Positions 1 to 9,029 of a stretch of DNA of 35,205 bases are shown one piece after another. Position numbers and translations under genes: made by a program. Position 1 is the first letter of the stretch. Every line of letters starts with the position of its first letter. Location of the stretch: assembly GCA_023251255.1 (NCBI GenBank), contig JAHEZD010000066.1, positions 1 through 35,205 of the forward strand, given 5' to 3'. The notes under the pieces were generated by a model. The model was not told where the DNA came from, searched no databases, and worked only from the letters and a program-made list of their open reading frames with translations. Origin of the DNA: Chitinophagaceae bacterium (GTDB taxonomy: Bacteria; Bacteroidota; Bacteroidia; Chitinophagales; Chitinophagaceae).

Positions 1-2102
1 AAGGCAATTACCTACCATCCTTCAATGGGGCCAACGGAAAGGTTTATCAATGGGTAGCACCCATCAACAACGTACCACAAGGCCAATATGAGCCCGCTAC
101 CTTCCTGGTGGCACCCAAGAAGCAGCAAGTGGTAACCGTGAGTACCGAGTACACTATCAATGCTAAAACAATCCTGAAAACGGATGCCGCTTTCAGCAAT
201 TATGATGTCAATACTTTTTCATCAAAAGATAAATCCGATAACATAGGCTATGCCGCAAAGTTTGCCCTGTTCAGGATGGATAAACTGCAAAGGAAACTGC
301 AGCTCAGTTCCATGATTGGTTATGAATGGGTAGATGAGAAGTTCAGGCCCTTGGAACGTTTGAGGAGCGTGGAGTTTGCACGTGATTGGGGACTGAACCT
401 ATTGCCGGCAGTGGCCACGGAACACCTGCCCAAAGCAAGTATTGAATTGAGGGATGCCCAAAACAATGCGCTGCAGTACACCGTAGATGGCTACCTGCGC
501 AGCGATGATTATAAAGGTGTAAAGCAAACATTGCAGCACAACCATAGCATCCATGGTTTCCAGTTAAGGACCTTATTGAGTTTGGTAAATAGTAATACCC
601 CTTTTGACAAAGGCTATTATTTCCGCCCAACGGTCGAGATAAGCAAGCTATTGCCCAAACTGAAAAACTACACCATTGGTTCAAGCTATGCCTTGGAACA
701 CAATGAACAACGGAACAAAATAACGGATACGGTTACCCCATTGAGCTTTGCGTTTGAAACCATTGCTGCTTTTGTGAAGAGCAACCAGCAGAAAAGCAAT
801 CGTTGGTCATTCACTTATTTCACCAGGAGCAATCGGTTGCCCTATCAGAAATCATTGGTTGAAACCGACAGGAGCCACAACTACAATCTTTCGGCAGAGT
901 TGCTGAAGAACGCCAGGCACCAGTTCCGTTTCAACATAACCTACCGCCAACTATTGGTAAGGAATGCAACGTTGACCAACCTAACACCAGACAATAGCTT
1001 ATTGGGCAGGGCTGAGTATGCCATCAATGAACTCAATGGCTTCATCACGGGAAATGTGCTTTATGAACTAGGTGCAGGGCAGGAGCAGAAACGGGATTTC
1101 TCCTATATAGAAGTTCCTGCCGGACGCGGTGAATATGCATGGAACGATTACAACAATGACGGCATACCCCAGTTGAATGAATTTGAAATAGCACTCTTTC
1201 AGGACCAGGCAAAATACATCCGGGTATTCACGCCCACCAATGTATTTGTGAAATCAAACTACAATCAGTTCAATTACAGTATCAGTTTAAGTCCGAGGGC
1301 ATTGGGAAACAGGATCCATAACAAGCGGATAAGGGATTTTGCCGCACGTTTCAACCTTCAGTCAACCATGCAGACAGGTAAAAAGGTATTGGCAGGGGGC
1401 AATCCGGAGTTCAATCCTTTCAAAGGCAATATCAGCGATACATCGTTGATCAGCCTTACCAATATCCTGAACAATACCGTTTCGTTCAACCGTTTCAGCA
1501 GTAGTTGGGGTATGGACGTAAGCAATCTCCGCAATTACAATAAAGCATTATTGACCTATGGTTTTGAAAGCCATGAACAGAATGATTGGGCCATCCGTGC
1601 AAGAACAAATATCAACAAGCAGTACACCATTGAACTGGTCCAGAAATTGGGCAGCAGCAACCTGCTCACACCAAAATTTGCCAATAGGAACTATGAACTG
1701 GAAACAAACAGCACAGAGCCCAAGCTTACCTACACCTATCAAACCAGGTACAGGTTACAGGCTTCCTACCTCTATGCTGTTAAAAAGAATGCAATGGAGT
1801 ATGGCGGCGAAAAAGCCACCAACAAAGCATTCAATTTTGAAGGAAAACTGAATGCCGTGAACAATACCAGCCTCTTGGCAAAGTTCACGTACAGCAATAT
1901 CGATTATGTTGGAACAACCAATACCACTGTTAGTTACATTATGCTGGATGGGTTATTGCCGGGCAAGAACCTACTTTGGAACATAGAACTCACCAAGCGC
2001 CTTGGCAAGAGTTTGGAAGTGAGTTTCAACTACGAAGGCCGTAAACCTGCCGAAACAAGAACGATAAATATAGGAAGGGCAAGTTTAAGGGCACTGCTCT
2101 AA
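1..2102 (+). CDS. large outer-membrane/surface protein, C-terminal part (5' end outside window)
   Basis: The reading frame is open from the first bases (first full codon at nt 3) to TAA at 2100-2102, so the gene begins upstream and about 700 C-terminal residues are visible. An internal GTG at 108 is not a credible start because coding continues before it. The sequence alternates short polar and aromatic strands (for example SWGMDVSNLRNYN, TYTYQTRYRLQASYLY) over its whole length, as in a many-stranded outer-membrane beta-barrel. Around nt 1125-1185 is the acidic motif YNNDGIPQLNEFEIA, like a calcium-binding loop. I recognise the general type (very long Bacteroidota surface or barrel proteins) but not a named family. 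It is not obviously co-transcribed with the next gene; about 120 bp separate them. Outer-membrane location is inferred from strand pattern only. Confidence 0.7.
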   Translation, partial: GNYLPSFNGANGKVYQWVAPINNVPQGQYEPATFLVAPKKQQVVTVSTEYTINAKTILKTDAAFSNYDVNTFSSKDKSDNIGYAAKFALFRMDKLQRKLQLSSMIGYEWVDEKFRPLERLRSVEFARDWGLNLLPAVATEHLPKASIELRDAQNNALQYTVDGYLRSDDYKGVKQTLQHNHSIHGFQLRTLLSLVNSNTPFDKGYYFRPTVEISKLLPKLKNYTIGSSYALEHNEQRNKITDTVTPLSFAFETIAAFVKSNQQKSNRWSFTYFTRSNRLPYQKSLVETDRSHNYNLSAELLKNARHQFRFNITYRQLLVRNATLTNLTPDNSLLGRAEYAINELNGFITGNVLYELGAGQEQKRDFSYIEVPAGRGEYAWNDYNNDGIPQLNEFEIALFQDQAKYIRVFTPTNVFVKSNYNQFNYSISLSPRALGNRIHNKRIRDFAARFNLQSTMQTGKKVLAGGNPEFNPFKGNISDTSLISLTNILNNTVSFNRFSSSWGMDVSNLRNYNKALLTYGFESHEQNDWAIRARTNINKQYTIELVQKLGSSNLLTPKFANRNYELETNSTEPKLTYTYQTRYRLQASYLYAVKKNAMEYGGEKATNKAFNFEGKLNAVNNTSLLAKFTYSNIDYVGTTNTTVSYIMLDGLLPGKNLLWNIELTKRLGKSLEVSFNYEGRKPAETRTINIGRASLRALL

Positions 2103-2225
2103 CTGTTCACCGTCTATTTTTAACCGTTTATCGACCCCCAAATGTTAAATAGCCCAACAATTTTCTTTATTTCAAAGTTTGGTACCATATTTACTATATG
2201 GAAAGCGAACCCTAAAGTTCACAAT

Positions 2226-3314
2226 ATGAAAAAGATATACTCAATACCAATCGCATCAATTTTGTTGATTTCTTTCACCAGTAATGCCCAAAGGGAAAGT
2301 AGGGAAAGAAGCACCAGTGCCCCCCGTCAGGAAAGGGTAGAAACAAGGACTGCATCCCCCAGAGTGGAAACACCTAGGACCCAGCCACAGAGAGTTGAAA
2401 GGTCACAACCTGTGGTTCGTGATTCAAGAACTGAAACTTCTTCTAGGCCGCAGCGTTCCTTACCAACCATAACACAAAACCAGCCTCGTGTTGACAGGAC
2501 ACCAAGAGTGGACAGGACGCCAAGGGTGGATAATAGGACTACGAGAATTGACAGGCCAAACAATAGTTTCCAAGATAGGCGCGTACCGGGTGTTGTAAGG
2601 ACCGGTTCAGTGACCCAACAAAGGAATTATTACAATTATAACAGCCGTGATGCAAATAGGAGGTACCCTAACTATAGCAGGAACGGATACTATCCAGATT
2701 ACCGCAGACCTTATAGTTATATCGGCCAACGTTATACCTCATTCTATTATCCAAGGTATTATGTACCTTACCACGGCTTCAATTATTATTACAGCGCAGG
2801 GTTCTTCTATTCTCCTTTTGACGATGCGTTCCAAGTAATTGTACCGCCAATTGGCATCAGAATTTATGCTTTACCATGGGGCTATAGGAGGTTCTACATA
2901 GGTCCATCATTGTATTATTATTATGGTGGTACTTACTACACCAACAACAATTCCTCTTATGAAGTGGTAGATGCGCCATTAGGTTCCATTTTACCTGAAC
3001 TGCCAAAAGATGCCAAGACGGTGGTTATTGATGACCATAAATATTTTGAGCACAATGGCACTTACTATCAGGAAACAATGAGGGATGATGAAACCTGGTA
3101 TACCGTGGTTGGTAAGAATGGGGTGCTGAATACAGACGTAGCGCCAGTTAAGGAAGAATCAACAACCAATATAGGTGACGTAGTGACAGATTTGCCAGAT
3201 AATGCCAAAACAGTGGTATTGAACAACCAGAAATATTATGTAGTGGATGATACCTATTACCAGGAACAGATTATCGACAACAATATCAGCTATAAAGTGG
3301 TTGCAAAACCATAA
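2226..3314 (+). CDS. secreted DUF6515-like protein, R/Q/P-rich
   Basis: The ATG at 2226 is preferred over the in-frame ATG at 2142 because it gives a clean signal peptide (MKKIYSIPIASILLISF...SNAQ) directly; product 362 residues. After the signal comes about 130 residues rich in Arg, Gln, Pro and Thr, including a tandem VDRTPR unit, then a Tyr-rich section (YYPDYRRPYSYIGQRY). The C-terminal half has two related modules of the form LPxDAKTVVxxxxKYxxxxxTYYQExxxDxxxxYxVV, near 2989-3110 and 3187-3305. This layout (basic low-complexity N-terminus, ALPxGY, then YY-containing repeats) matches DUF6515-type proteins of Bacteroidota, whose function is unknown. Export to periplasm or surface is likely from the signal peptide. 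A strong hairpin terminator follows 21 bp after the stop, so the transcript probably ends there and does not reach urease. Confidence 0.7.
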   Translation: MKKIYSIPIASILLISFTSNAQRESRERSTSAPRQERVETRTASPRVETPRTQPQRVERSQPVVRDSRTETSSRPQRSLPTITQNQPRVDRTPRVDRTPRVDNRTTRIDRPNNSFQDRRVPGVVRTGSVTQQRNYYNYNSRDANRRYPNYSRNGYYPDYRRPYSYIGQRYTSFYYPRYYVPYHGFNYYYSAGFFYSPFDDAFQVIVPPIGIRIYALPWGYRRFYIGPSLYYYYGGTYYTNNNSSYEVVDAPLGSILPELPKDAKTVVIDDHKYFEHNGTYYQETMRDDETWYTVVGKNGVLNTDVAPVKEESTTNIGDVVTDLPDNAKTVVLNNQKYYVVDDTYYQEQIIDNNISYKVVAKP

Positions 3315-3335
3315 GTAAAACCCTTTTTTCTTTCA

Positions 3336-3368
3336 ATGCTGCCCCATATAGGGGCAGCATTTTTGTTT
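3336..3368 (+). terminator. rho-independent terminator
   Basis: A perfect 10-bp stem (ATGCTGCCCC, loop ATATA, GGGGCAGCAT) is followed by TTTTTGTTT. It ends the DUF6515-like gene and isolates the urease locus from it. The rest of the gap to ureA (about 3369-3604) holds no recognisable gene or repeat; it must contain the urease promoter, but I could not fix one with confidence. Confidence 0.9.
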
Positions 3369-3604
3369 ACGGCTACTTGAATGCATAGCCCAATTTCTGT
3401 TACTACCTGTGTTCAACACCCTCTTGCTTGGGTAGTTTCCTGGAGGCCAATGCCCAAACTGGTCAGGCTTGTAGCATCATTTTATTCCTATGGATTTACC
3501 ACAAAAAGAACCTGCTGTTAATCTTTTTTTATTAGTATCCGAACAGTCCTTATCTTAACTGCTCTTTTATTTGTCGATTGCCTGCCTGACAAATTTTTAT
3601 TCTT

Positions 3605-3907
3605 ATGCACCTTTCACCAAGAGAGACTGAAAAGTTATTGCTGCACCTTGCAGGCGAATTAGCGGAGAAACGCAAAGCCAGGGGACTGAAACTGAATTAT
3701 CCTGAAGCCATTGCCTTAATAAGCTCACGTTTGCAGGAAGCCATCCGCGACGGGAAGACCGTTGCCCAGCTAATGCAATATGGGGCCACTATCCTTACCA
3801 GGAAAGATGTGATGGAAGGAGTTGCAGAAATGATACATGACATTCAAGTAGAAGGTACTTTCCCCGATGGAACAAAACTGGTAACGGTACACGACCCAAT
3901 TAGATAA
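3605..3907 (+). CDS. ureA: urease subunit gamma
   Basis: Urease hydrolyses urea to ammonia and carbamate in the cytoplasm; the gamma, beta and alpha chains form the (abc)3-type holoenzyme. This 100-residue protein has the full-length gamma signature: starts [20 protein letters not shown], continues through [12 protein letters not shown] and the highly conserved [21 protein letters not shown], and ends with [18 protein letters not shown]. The start is the only ATG before the conserved N-terminus. It is the first gene of the urease operon, 77 bp upstream of ureB. Length and motifs match the family throughout; no anomalies seen. Confidence 0.97.
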   Translation: MHLSPRETEKLLLHLAGELAEKRKARGLKLNYPEAIALISSRLQEAIRDGKTVAQLMQYGATILTRKDVMEGVAEMIHDIQVEGTFPDGTKLVTVHDPIR

Positions 3908-3984
3908 ACTGTTTTAAATGTTGAATGCTGGCTATTAAACGAAAGCATGCCTAATTCAACATTCAAAATGCAAAACCCAAAATA

Positions 3985-4359
3985 ATGATACCTGGCGAAT
4001 ACATGTTAGCATCAGGCAGCATCAAGATCAATGCTGGCAGGAAAACAGTCTCCCTGACTGTTGTAAACACAGGTGACCGCCCCGTACAGATTGGCTCGCA
4101 TTTCCATTTTTTTGAGGTGAACAGGCAACTGAGCTTCGAAAGGGAAAAGGCCTTCGGTATGCGGTTGGACATCCCAGCAGGAACAGCCAAAAGGTTCGAG
4201 CCCGGGGAAGAGAGTGATGTGAAGCTGGTTGAGTTTGGAGGGAAGAAAAAGATTGCAGGCTTCAATAACCTAACCAATGGTAGCGTAAAGTCGGCAAAGA
4301 ACAAATCAAAAGCTACCGTTAAGGCTTATTTAAACAACTTCAAAAACAGTAAGCCATGA
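3985..4359 (+). CDS. ureB: urease subunit beta
   Basis: The 124-residue protein begins [18 protein letters not shown] and carries the family core [40 protein letters not shown] and a GFNNLTNG segment. It forms the structural beta subunit that packs against alpha and helps shape the active-site flap region. A Lys/Asn-rich C-terminal extension follows the conserved core (about 20 residues), as in many separate beta subunits. Its TGA overlaps the ATG of ureC in an ATGA, which suggests translational coupling of the two subunits. Confidence 0.97.
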   Translation: MIPGEYMLASGSIKINAGRKTVSLTVVNTGDRPVQIGSHFHFFEVNRQLSFEREKAFGMRLDIPAGTAKRFEPGEESDVKLVEFGGKKKIAGFNNLTNGSVKSAKNKSKATVKAYLNNFKNSKP

Positions 4360-6077
4360 GCGTAAGCATGAGAAGGGGGAATTATGCCAGTATGTATGGT
4401 CCTACAAAAGGGGACAAGGTACGTTTGGGCGATACGGAACTGTTCATTGAAATTGAAAGGGACTATACGGTCTATGGCGATGAAGCCAAGTTTGGTGGCG
4501 GCAAAACCATCCGCGACGGCATGGCCCAATCGGCCACAGCCACACGCAAGGAAGGTGTATTGGATTTTGTGATTACCAGTGTAATGATTATTGATCATTG
4601 GGGCATTGTGAAAGCTGATATTGGCATTAAGGACGGGAAGATTGTGGGTATAGGAAAAGCTGGCAACCCCGATACCATGGATGGTGTTGCGCCCAACATG
4701 GTTATAGGTGCTTCAACTGAAGTGCATGGAGGAGCAGGCCTGATAGCCACAGCAGGTGGAATAGATACCCATATACATTTCATCTGCCCTCAACAAATTG
4801 ACCATGCATTGTTCAGTGGCATTACCACTATGTTGGGTGGCGGTACCGGCCCTGCTGATGGAACTTCGGCCACCACAGTAACGCCCGGTGCATGGAATAT
4901 CCAGAAAATGCTGGAGGCTGCCGATGCTTATCCCATGAACCTTGGCTTTATGGGCAAGGGCAATTGCGCAACAACAGAACCATTGGAGGAGCAAATTGAA
5001 GCAGGCGCATTGGGCCTGAAAATACATGAGGACTGGGGCAGTACCCCGGCCGTAATTGATGCTTCCTTGCAAGTAGCAGATAAACTGGATATCCAAATTG
5101 CTATCCATACAGATACACTGAACGAAGCGGGGTTCTTGGAAGATACGGTTGCTGCCATCAACGGACGTGTGATACACACTTTCCATACAGAAGGAGCAGG
5201 GGGCGGCCATGCACCGGATATTATCAAGATTGCCATGTATCCCAATATCCTTCCGTCATCCACCAATCCTACAAGGCCCTATACGGTGAATACCATTGAT
5301 GAACATTTGGACATGCTCATGGTTTGCCATCATTTAAGCCCATCAGTGGCGGAGGATGTTTCATTTGCCGATAGCAGGATCCGCCCGGAAACAATAGCAG
5401 CAGAAGATATACTGCATGATATGGGCATCATCAGCATGATGAGCAGCGATAGCCAAGCAATGGGCCGTGTAGCAGAAGTAATAACAAGAACATGGCAAAC
5501 AGCCCACAAAATGAAAGTGCAACGGGGAAGCCTGCCAGAGGATGAAGACGAAGGCAATGACAATTTCCGTGTGAAAAGATATGTTTCAAAATACACCATC
5601 AACCCGGCTATTACCCATGGCATCAGTGAATACGTTGGTTCCATAGAAGCTGGGAAGCTTGCAGATATTGTATTGTGGAAGCCAGCAATGTTTGGGGCAA
5701 AACCCGAAATGGTCATTAAGGGCGGAATGATTATCGCATCAAGAATGGGCGATCCCAATGCTTCCATCCCCACACCACAACCTGTAATCTATCGCCACAT
5801 GTTTGGTGCAAGCGGCAAGGCATTGTTTAATACCTGTGCAACCTTTGTTTCAAAAGTATCGCTGGAAAAGAATGTGGTACAGAGGTATGGTTTGCAGAAA
5901 ATGGTTTTGCCTGTGAAGAATTGCAGGAATATTGGCAAGAAGGATTTGATACATAATGATGCCACACCACAAATAGAGGTGAACCCTGAAAACTATGAGG
6001 TAAAAGTAGATGGGGTAGCCATTACCTGTGAACCAATGAAGGTATTGCCATTGGCGCAACGGTATTTTTTGTTTTGA
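4356..6077 (+). CDS. ureC: urease subunit alpha, catalytic
   Basis: Catalytic chain of 573 residues, normal length. Visible active-site elements: nickel ligands His139 and His141 (DTHIHF), carbamylated Lys222 (GLKIHEDWG), His251 (AIHTDT), His277 ([15 protein letters not shown]), flap Cys324 (MVCHHL) and Asp365 (SSDSQAMGR). The N-terminus ([14 protein letters not shown]) and the C-terminus (RYFLF) are canonical. All residues needed for a di-nickel centre are present, so the enzyme is expected to be active if matured. The gene overlaps ureB by 4 bp. Unusually, the next gene is not ureE but a DUF1016 nuclease, starting 56 bp downstream after a palindrome. Confidence 0.98.
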   Translation: MSVSMRRGNYASMYGPTKGDKVRLGDTELFIEIERDYTVYGDEAKFGGGKTIRDGMAQSATATRKEGVLDFVITSVMIIDHWGIVKADIGIKDGKIVGIGKAGNPDTMDGVAPNMVIGASTEVHGGAGLIATAGGIDTHIHFICPQQIDHALFSGITTMLGGGTGPADGTSATTVTPGAWNIQKMLEAADAYPMNLGFMGKGNCATTEPLEEQIEAGALGLKIHEDWGSTPAVIDASLQVADKLDIQIAIHTDTLNEAGFLEDTVAAINGRVIHTFHTEGAGGGHAPDIIKIAMYPNILPSSTNPTRPYTVNTIDEHLDMLMVCHHLSPSVAEDVSFADSRIRPETIAAEDILHDMGIISMMSSDSQAMGRVAEVITRTWQTAHKMKVQRGSLPEDEDEGNDNFRVKRYVSKYTINPAITHGISEYVGSIEAGKLADIVLWKPAMFGAKPEMVIKGGMIIASRMGDPNASIPTPQPVIYRHMFGASGKALFNTCATFVSKVSLEKNVVQRYGLQKMVLPVKNCRNIGKKDLIHNDATPQIEVNPENYEVKVDGVAITCEPMKVLPLAQRYFLF

Positions 6078-6086
6078 ACATCTAGG

Positions 6087-6113
6087 ATTTGGCAGACGTC
6101 TGCCAAATTCATA
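6087..6113. repeat. palindrome, upstream flank of DUF1016 gene
   Basis: Nt 6087-6108 are a perfect 22-bp palindrome with core TGGCAGACGTCTGCCA. Nt 6090-6113 (24 bp, palindrome core plus AATTCATA) are repeated exactly at 7132-7155 on the other side of the DUF1016 gene. In an RNA it would form a strong hairpin in the ureC-DUF1016 spacer. No T-run follows, so it is not a standard terminator. Confidence 0.9.
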
Positions 6114-6133
6114 GTAGAATAAATAATGCTTCG

Positions 6134-7129
6134 ATGAAAGTAGCAAGAACTAAATACAATAAACTACTTGCTAATATTGGTGTAACCATTGAAACTGCAA
6201 GGAACAATGCCCTGCAAGCAGTTAATGCAGAATTGGTAAAAGCCAATTGGGAAATCGGTAGGTACATAGTGGAGTTTGAACAAGAAGGAAATGAACGTGC
6301 TGCGTATGGAAGCGATTTGCTGGTGAAGCTCTCAAAGGATTTGTCCTTGAAATATGGTAAGGGCTTTGGTAGGCGGAACGTATTGGATATGCGTAGGTTT
6401 TATCTTATTTATCAGAAATGGCAGACAGTGTCTGCCAAATTGAATTGGAGCCATTATATTAGGTTAATAGCACTTTCAAATAATAAAGCAAGGGTGTTTT
6501 ATGAGAAGCAATGTGTTCGTGAAAACTGGTCGGTTAGGGAGTTGGAACACCAAATGGATTCCTCTTTATTTGAAAGACTGGCATTGAGCAAAAGCAAGAA
6601 AGCCGTGATTGCCCTTGCTCAAAAGCGCAGCCATATTACCGATATACATCAAACTATAAAAGACCCGTACATACTGGATTTTTTAAAGATACCCCAGAGC
6701 CATAAGGTTACGGAAAAATTATTGGAGCAAAAGATAATAGACAATCTTCAATCATTTTTATTGGAATTGGGCAAAGGGTTTACGTTTGTGGCAAGGCAGT
6801 TTAAAATTTCCTTGCGCAACAAGCATTTTTATGTTGATTTGGTTTTTTACCACAGGATACTCCGGTGCTTTGTGCTGATTGACTTAAAAATAAAAGGCGT
6901 TCAGCATGATGATATTGGACAAATGAATTTATACCTCAATTATTTCAGGTCAGAAGAAAATGTAATTGGCGATAATGAACCTGTGGGTATTATTCTTTCA
7001 ACAGAAAAAGATGAAGTATTGGTAGAGTATGCCATGGGTGGTATCTCCAATAAAATATTCATTTCAAAATATCAATTGTATTTACCAGATAAGAAGACCT
7101 TGCAGAAAAAAGTAAAAGCACTGCTATAA
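6134..7129 (+). CDS. DUF1016 / YhcG-type PD-(D/E)XK nuclease inserted in the urease operon
   Basis: The ATG at 6134 gives a 331-residue protein starting MKVARTKYNKLLANIG. The frame is open further up, but only from a TTG inside the palindrome. The N-terminal part (to about residue 150) is the DUF1016_N helical domain: GRYIVEFEQEG, SKDLSLKYGKGFGRRNVLDMRRFY, LNWSHYIRLI, FYEKQCVRENWSVRELEHQMDSSLFERLALS. The C-terminal part is the YhcG nuclease fold, with LLELGKGFTFVARQF, YVDLVFYHR and a D-x-K type motif in VLIDLKIKG, then GQMNLYLNYF. DUF1016 proteins are common accessory genes near restriction systems and mobile DNA; a link to urease is not known. Position inside ureC-ureE, lower GC than ureC and flanking repeats indicate acquisition. 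The variable segment KWQTVSAK is encoded by an imperfect copy of the flanking palindrome. Confidence 0.93.
   Translation: MKVARTKYNKLLANIGVTIETARNNALQAVNAELVKANWEIGRYIVEFEQEGNERAAYGSDLLVKLSKDLSLKYGKGFGRRNVLDMRRFYLIYQKWQTVSAKLNWSHYIRLIALSNNKARVFYEKQCVRENWSVRELEHQMDSSLFERLALSKSKKAVIALAQKRSHITDIHQTIKDPYILDFLKIPQSHKVTEKLLEQKIIDNLQSFLLELGKGFTFVARQFKISLRNKHFYVDLVFYHRILRCFVLIDLKIKGVQHDDIGQMNLYLNYFRSEENVIGDNEPVGIILSTEKDEVLVEYAMGGISNKIFISKYQLYLPDKKTLQKKVKALL
6419..6437. repeat. palindrome copy inside DUF1016 coding sequence
   Basis: Two 9-nt arms (TGGCAGACA and TGTCTGCCA) around one central G. It is the flanking palindrome TGGCAGACGTCTGCCA with three extra bases in the middle, which keeps the reading frame. 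It encodes residues about 96-102 (WQTVSAK), just before the conserved NWSHY motif. Confidence 0.9.
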
Positions 7130-7131
7130 AA

Positions 7132-7155
7132 TGGCAGACGTCTGCCAAATTCATA
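7132..7155. repeat. palindrome, downstream flank of DUF1016 gene
   Basis: Exact copy of 6090-6113. The 16-bp core palindrome is 7132-7147. It lies 3 bases after the DUF1016 stop and immediately upstream of the ureE start. The ATG at 7131 that begins with this repeat would add a MADVCQIHI leader to UreE. Confidence 0.9.
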
Positions 7156-7157
7156 TT

Positions 7158-7652
7158 ATGTTTATTCAACACAAAATTGGAAGTATAGATAGATATCCTG
7201 TTAGTCATAAAACCATTGACTGGCTTGCCCTCCATTGGTATGAAACCAATAAGCGCATCCAAAGGAAAACAACCAATGCTGGTAAAGAAGTGGCATTGAA
7301 GTTCTTGCAGGAAAACCCATCCTTAACACAAGGCGATATCTTATTTGAAGATGAGCAGACCATTATTGCTGTGGAGGTATTGCCTTGTGAGTGTTTGGTT
7401 ATTGCACCCAGGAACATGTTTGAAATGGCAAGTGTTTGTTATGAAATAGGCAATAAGCACTTGCCCCTGTTTTTTGAGAAGGATGAACTACTTGTACCTT
7501 TTGAAATGCCTTTATATAAGTTATTAACTGCACAAGGGTATAATATAAAACAAGCGCAACGAAAACTATTGCAGCCGTTAAAGACTAGTGTTGCACCACA
7601 TGGCAGCAGCAATGGAACACTCTTCTCCAAGATCATGAAGATGACCAATTGA
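7158..7652 (+). CDS. ureE: urease accessory protein UreE, nickel metallochaperone
   Basis: UreE binds nickel as a dimer and hands it to UreG for urease maturation. The ATG at 7158 (MFIQHKIGSIDRY) matches the normal UreE start; the in-frame ATG at 7131 would add nine residues encoded by the flanking palindrome, so it is judged secondary. The 164-residue protein has the N-terminal beta domain with GDILFEDEQTIIAVEVLPCECLVI and the C-terminal domain with the conserved metal-site motif GNKHLPLFF. There is no His-rich tail, so nickel storage is probably not a major role. Order after it: ureF 19 bp downstream, same strand. Confidence 0.93.
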   Translation: MFIQHKIGSIDRYPVSHKTIDWLALHWYETNKRIQRKTTNAGKEVALKFLQENPSLTQGDILFEDEQTIIAVEVLPCECLVIAPRNMFEMASVCYEIGNKHLPLFFEKDELLVPFEMPLYKLLTAQGYNIKQAQRKLLQPLKTSVAPHGSSNGTLFSKIMKMTN

Positions 7653-7671
7653 TGATTACAAATTCAAAAGA

Positions 7672-8358
7672 ATGAACAATGCCCTACTTTCCTTATTGCA
7701 TTTAACAGATCCCACTTTACCTATTGGTGGGTTCTCCCATTCAGCAGGACTGGAAACGTATGTGCAGCAGGGATTGGTAAAAGATGCAGCAACTGCAAAG
7801 GAATTTGTGGTGCAGATGCTGTCACAGAATTTGAGGCACACAGATGCAGCTTTTGTTTCACTAACTTATGAAGCAGCAGTAGCAAATGACATGACCAAGC
7901 TGCTGTTATTGGATGATGCATGCACCGCTATCAAGCTTCCCAAAGAAATGCGGCAAGCAAGCAATAAACTCGGCCTGCGGTTGATGAAAATTTTTCAACC
8001 GCTCAATAAGAGTGAACTGATTGAGCGGTATGCTGCAGCCATAAAAAGCAAACAGGCTTTGGGTCATTATTGCGTAGCTTTTGCCTTGTACGCTCATGCT
8101 TTGGGGGTTTCAAAAGAAGATGCGTTGAATGGGTTTTATTACAATGCCGCAGTGGGCTTTGTGACCAATGCAGTTAAACTGATTCCATTAAGCCAACAAA
8201 GTGGGCAGGAAATACTATTTTCCGTACATGGCTTGATGGATGAATTGGTAGCGCAAACCTTAGTGCCCGATGAAGAATTAATTGGCCTATGTTGCACAGG
8301 CTTCGACATAAAGAGTATGCAGCATGAACGGCTGTATTCAAGGCTTTATATGAGCTAA
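7672..8358 (+). CDS. ureF: urease accessory protein UreF
   Basis: All-helical urease maturation factor that works with UreD and UreG on the apo-enzyme, acting as a checkpoint for UreG GTPase activity. 228 residues, normal length. The N-terminal signature DPTLPIGGFSHSAGLETYVQQG is fully conserved (LPIGGFSHSAGLE), followed by LRHTDAAFVSLTYEA, ALGVSKEDALNGFYYNA and VKLIPLSQQSGQEIL in the expected order. The start ATG directly precedes the conserved LLHLTDPTLPIG segment. It sits between ureE and ureG as in many operons. Confidence 0.95.
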   Translation: MNNALLSLLHLTDPTLPIGGFSHSAGLETYVQQGLVKDAATAKEFVVQMLSQNLRHTDAAFVSLTYEAAVANDMTKLLLLDDACTAIKLPKEMRQASNKLGLRLMKIFQPLNKSELIERYAAAIKSKQALGHYCVAFALYAHALGVSKEDALNGFYYNAAVGFVTNAVKLIPLSQQSGQEILFSVHGLMDELVAQTLVPDEELIGLCCTGFDIKSMQHERLYSRLYMS

Positions 8359-8384
8359 TTGAGTGGTTTGTGCATTCGTAACAA

Positions 8385-9029
8385 ATGAAAACAATGGAAA
8401 GAAACTATATAAAAATTGGTGTGGCTGGCCCTGTTGGCTCTGGCAAAACAGCTTTGATAGAAAGGCTCAGCCGTAAGTTGGCAGGGAATTATAGCCTTGG
8501 CGTAATCACCAACGACATTTATACAAAGGAAGATGCCGAGTTCCTAACGCAGAACAGTTTGTTGCCAAAGGAACGCATCATAGGTGTTGAAACAGGCGGC
8601 TGCCCCCATACAGCCATCCGTGAAGATGCCAGTATGAACCTGGAAGCTGTGGAAGAAATGGCCGACCGTTTTGAGGATATCCAGATTATCTTCATCGAAA
8701 GCGGTGGCGATAACCTATCCGCAACGTTCAGCCCCGATCTGGCCGATGTTACCATCTTTGTCATTGATGTTGCCGAAGGAGATAAAATTCCACGCAAGGG
8801 TGGGCCAGGCATTACCAGGAGTGATTTATTGGTCATCAATAAAATTGACCTGGCACCCTATGTAAATGCTGACTTGAACGTAATGGAACGGGATGCAAGG
8901 AAAATGCGCAATGGCAGCCCCTTTGTCTTTACTAACCTGATGAGCCTGCAAGGTTTGGATGATGTAATTGGCTGGATAAAAAAGTATGCATTGTTGGAAG
9001 AAGTAGATGAACCAAAATTGTGGCGATGA
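8385..9029 (+). CDS. ureG: urease accessory GTPase UreG
   Basis: SIMIBI-class GTPase that couples GTP hydrolysis to nickel delivery into urease. P-loop [14 protein letters not shown], switch region [12 protein letters not shown], the nickel-binding CPH motif in [18 protein letters not shown], Walker B type [15 protein letters not shown], and guanine-specificity motif NKIDLAPYV are all present. 214 residues from the ATG at 8385; a second in-frame ATG at 8394 ([12 protein letters not shown]) is equally good and closer to the family start. No His-rich N-terminus is present. The stop overlaps the ureD start in an ATGA at 9026-9029. Confidence 0.97.
   Translation: MKTMERNYIKIGVAGPVGSGKTALIERLSRKLAGNYSLGVITNDIYTKEDAEFLTQNSLLPKERIIGVETGGCPHTAIREDASMNLEAVEEMADRFEDIQIIFIESGGDNLSATFSPDLADVTIFVIDVAEGDKIPRKGGPGITRSDLLVINKIDLAPYVNADLNVMERDARKMRNGSPFVFTNLMSLQGLDDVIGWIKKYALLEEVDEPKLWR

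Noticed and set aside
4190-4206. tRNA T-arm-like GGTTCGAGCCC
   Set aside because: It lies inside ureB in the conserved KRFEPGE codons, and no acceptor or anticodon arm surrounds it.
4713-5773. Long antisense ORFs across ureC
   Set aside because: No family similarity; they are shadows of the strongly coding plus strand.
6089-6133. TTG start for the DUF1016 protein within the palindrome
   Set aside because: The ATG at 6134 gives the family N-terminus; the upstream LADVCQIH residues come from the repeat.
7131-7157. ATG at 7131 as the UreE start
   Set aside because: Its codons are the repeat copy; MFIQHKIGSI at 7158 fits UreE better. It cannot be fully excluded.
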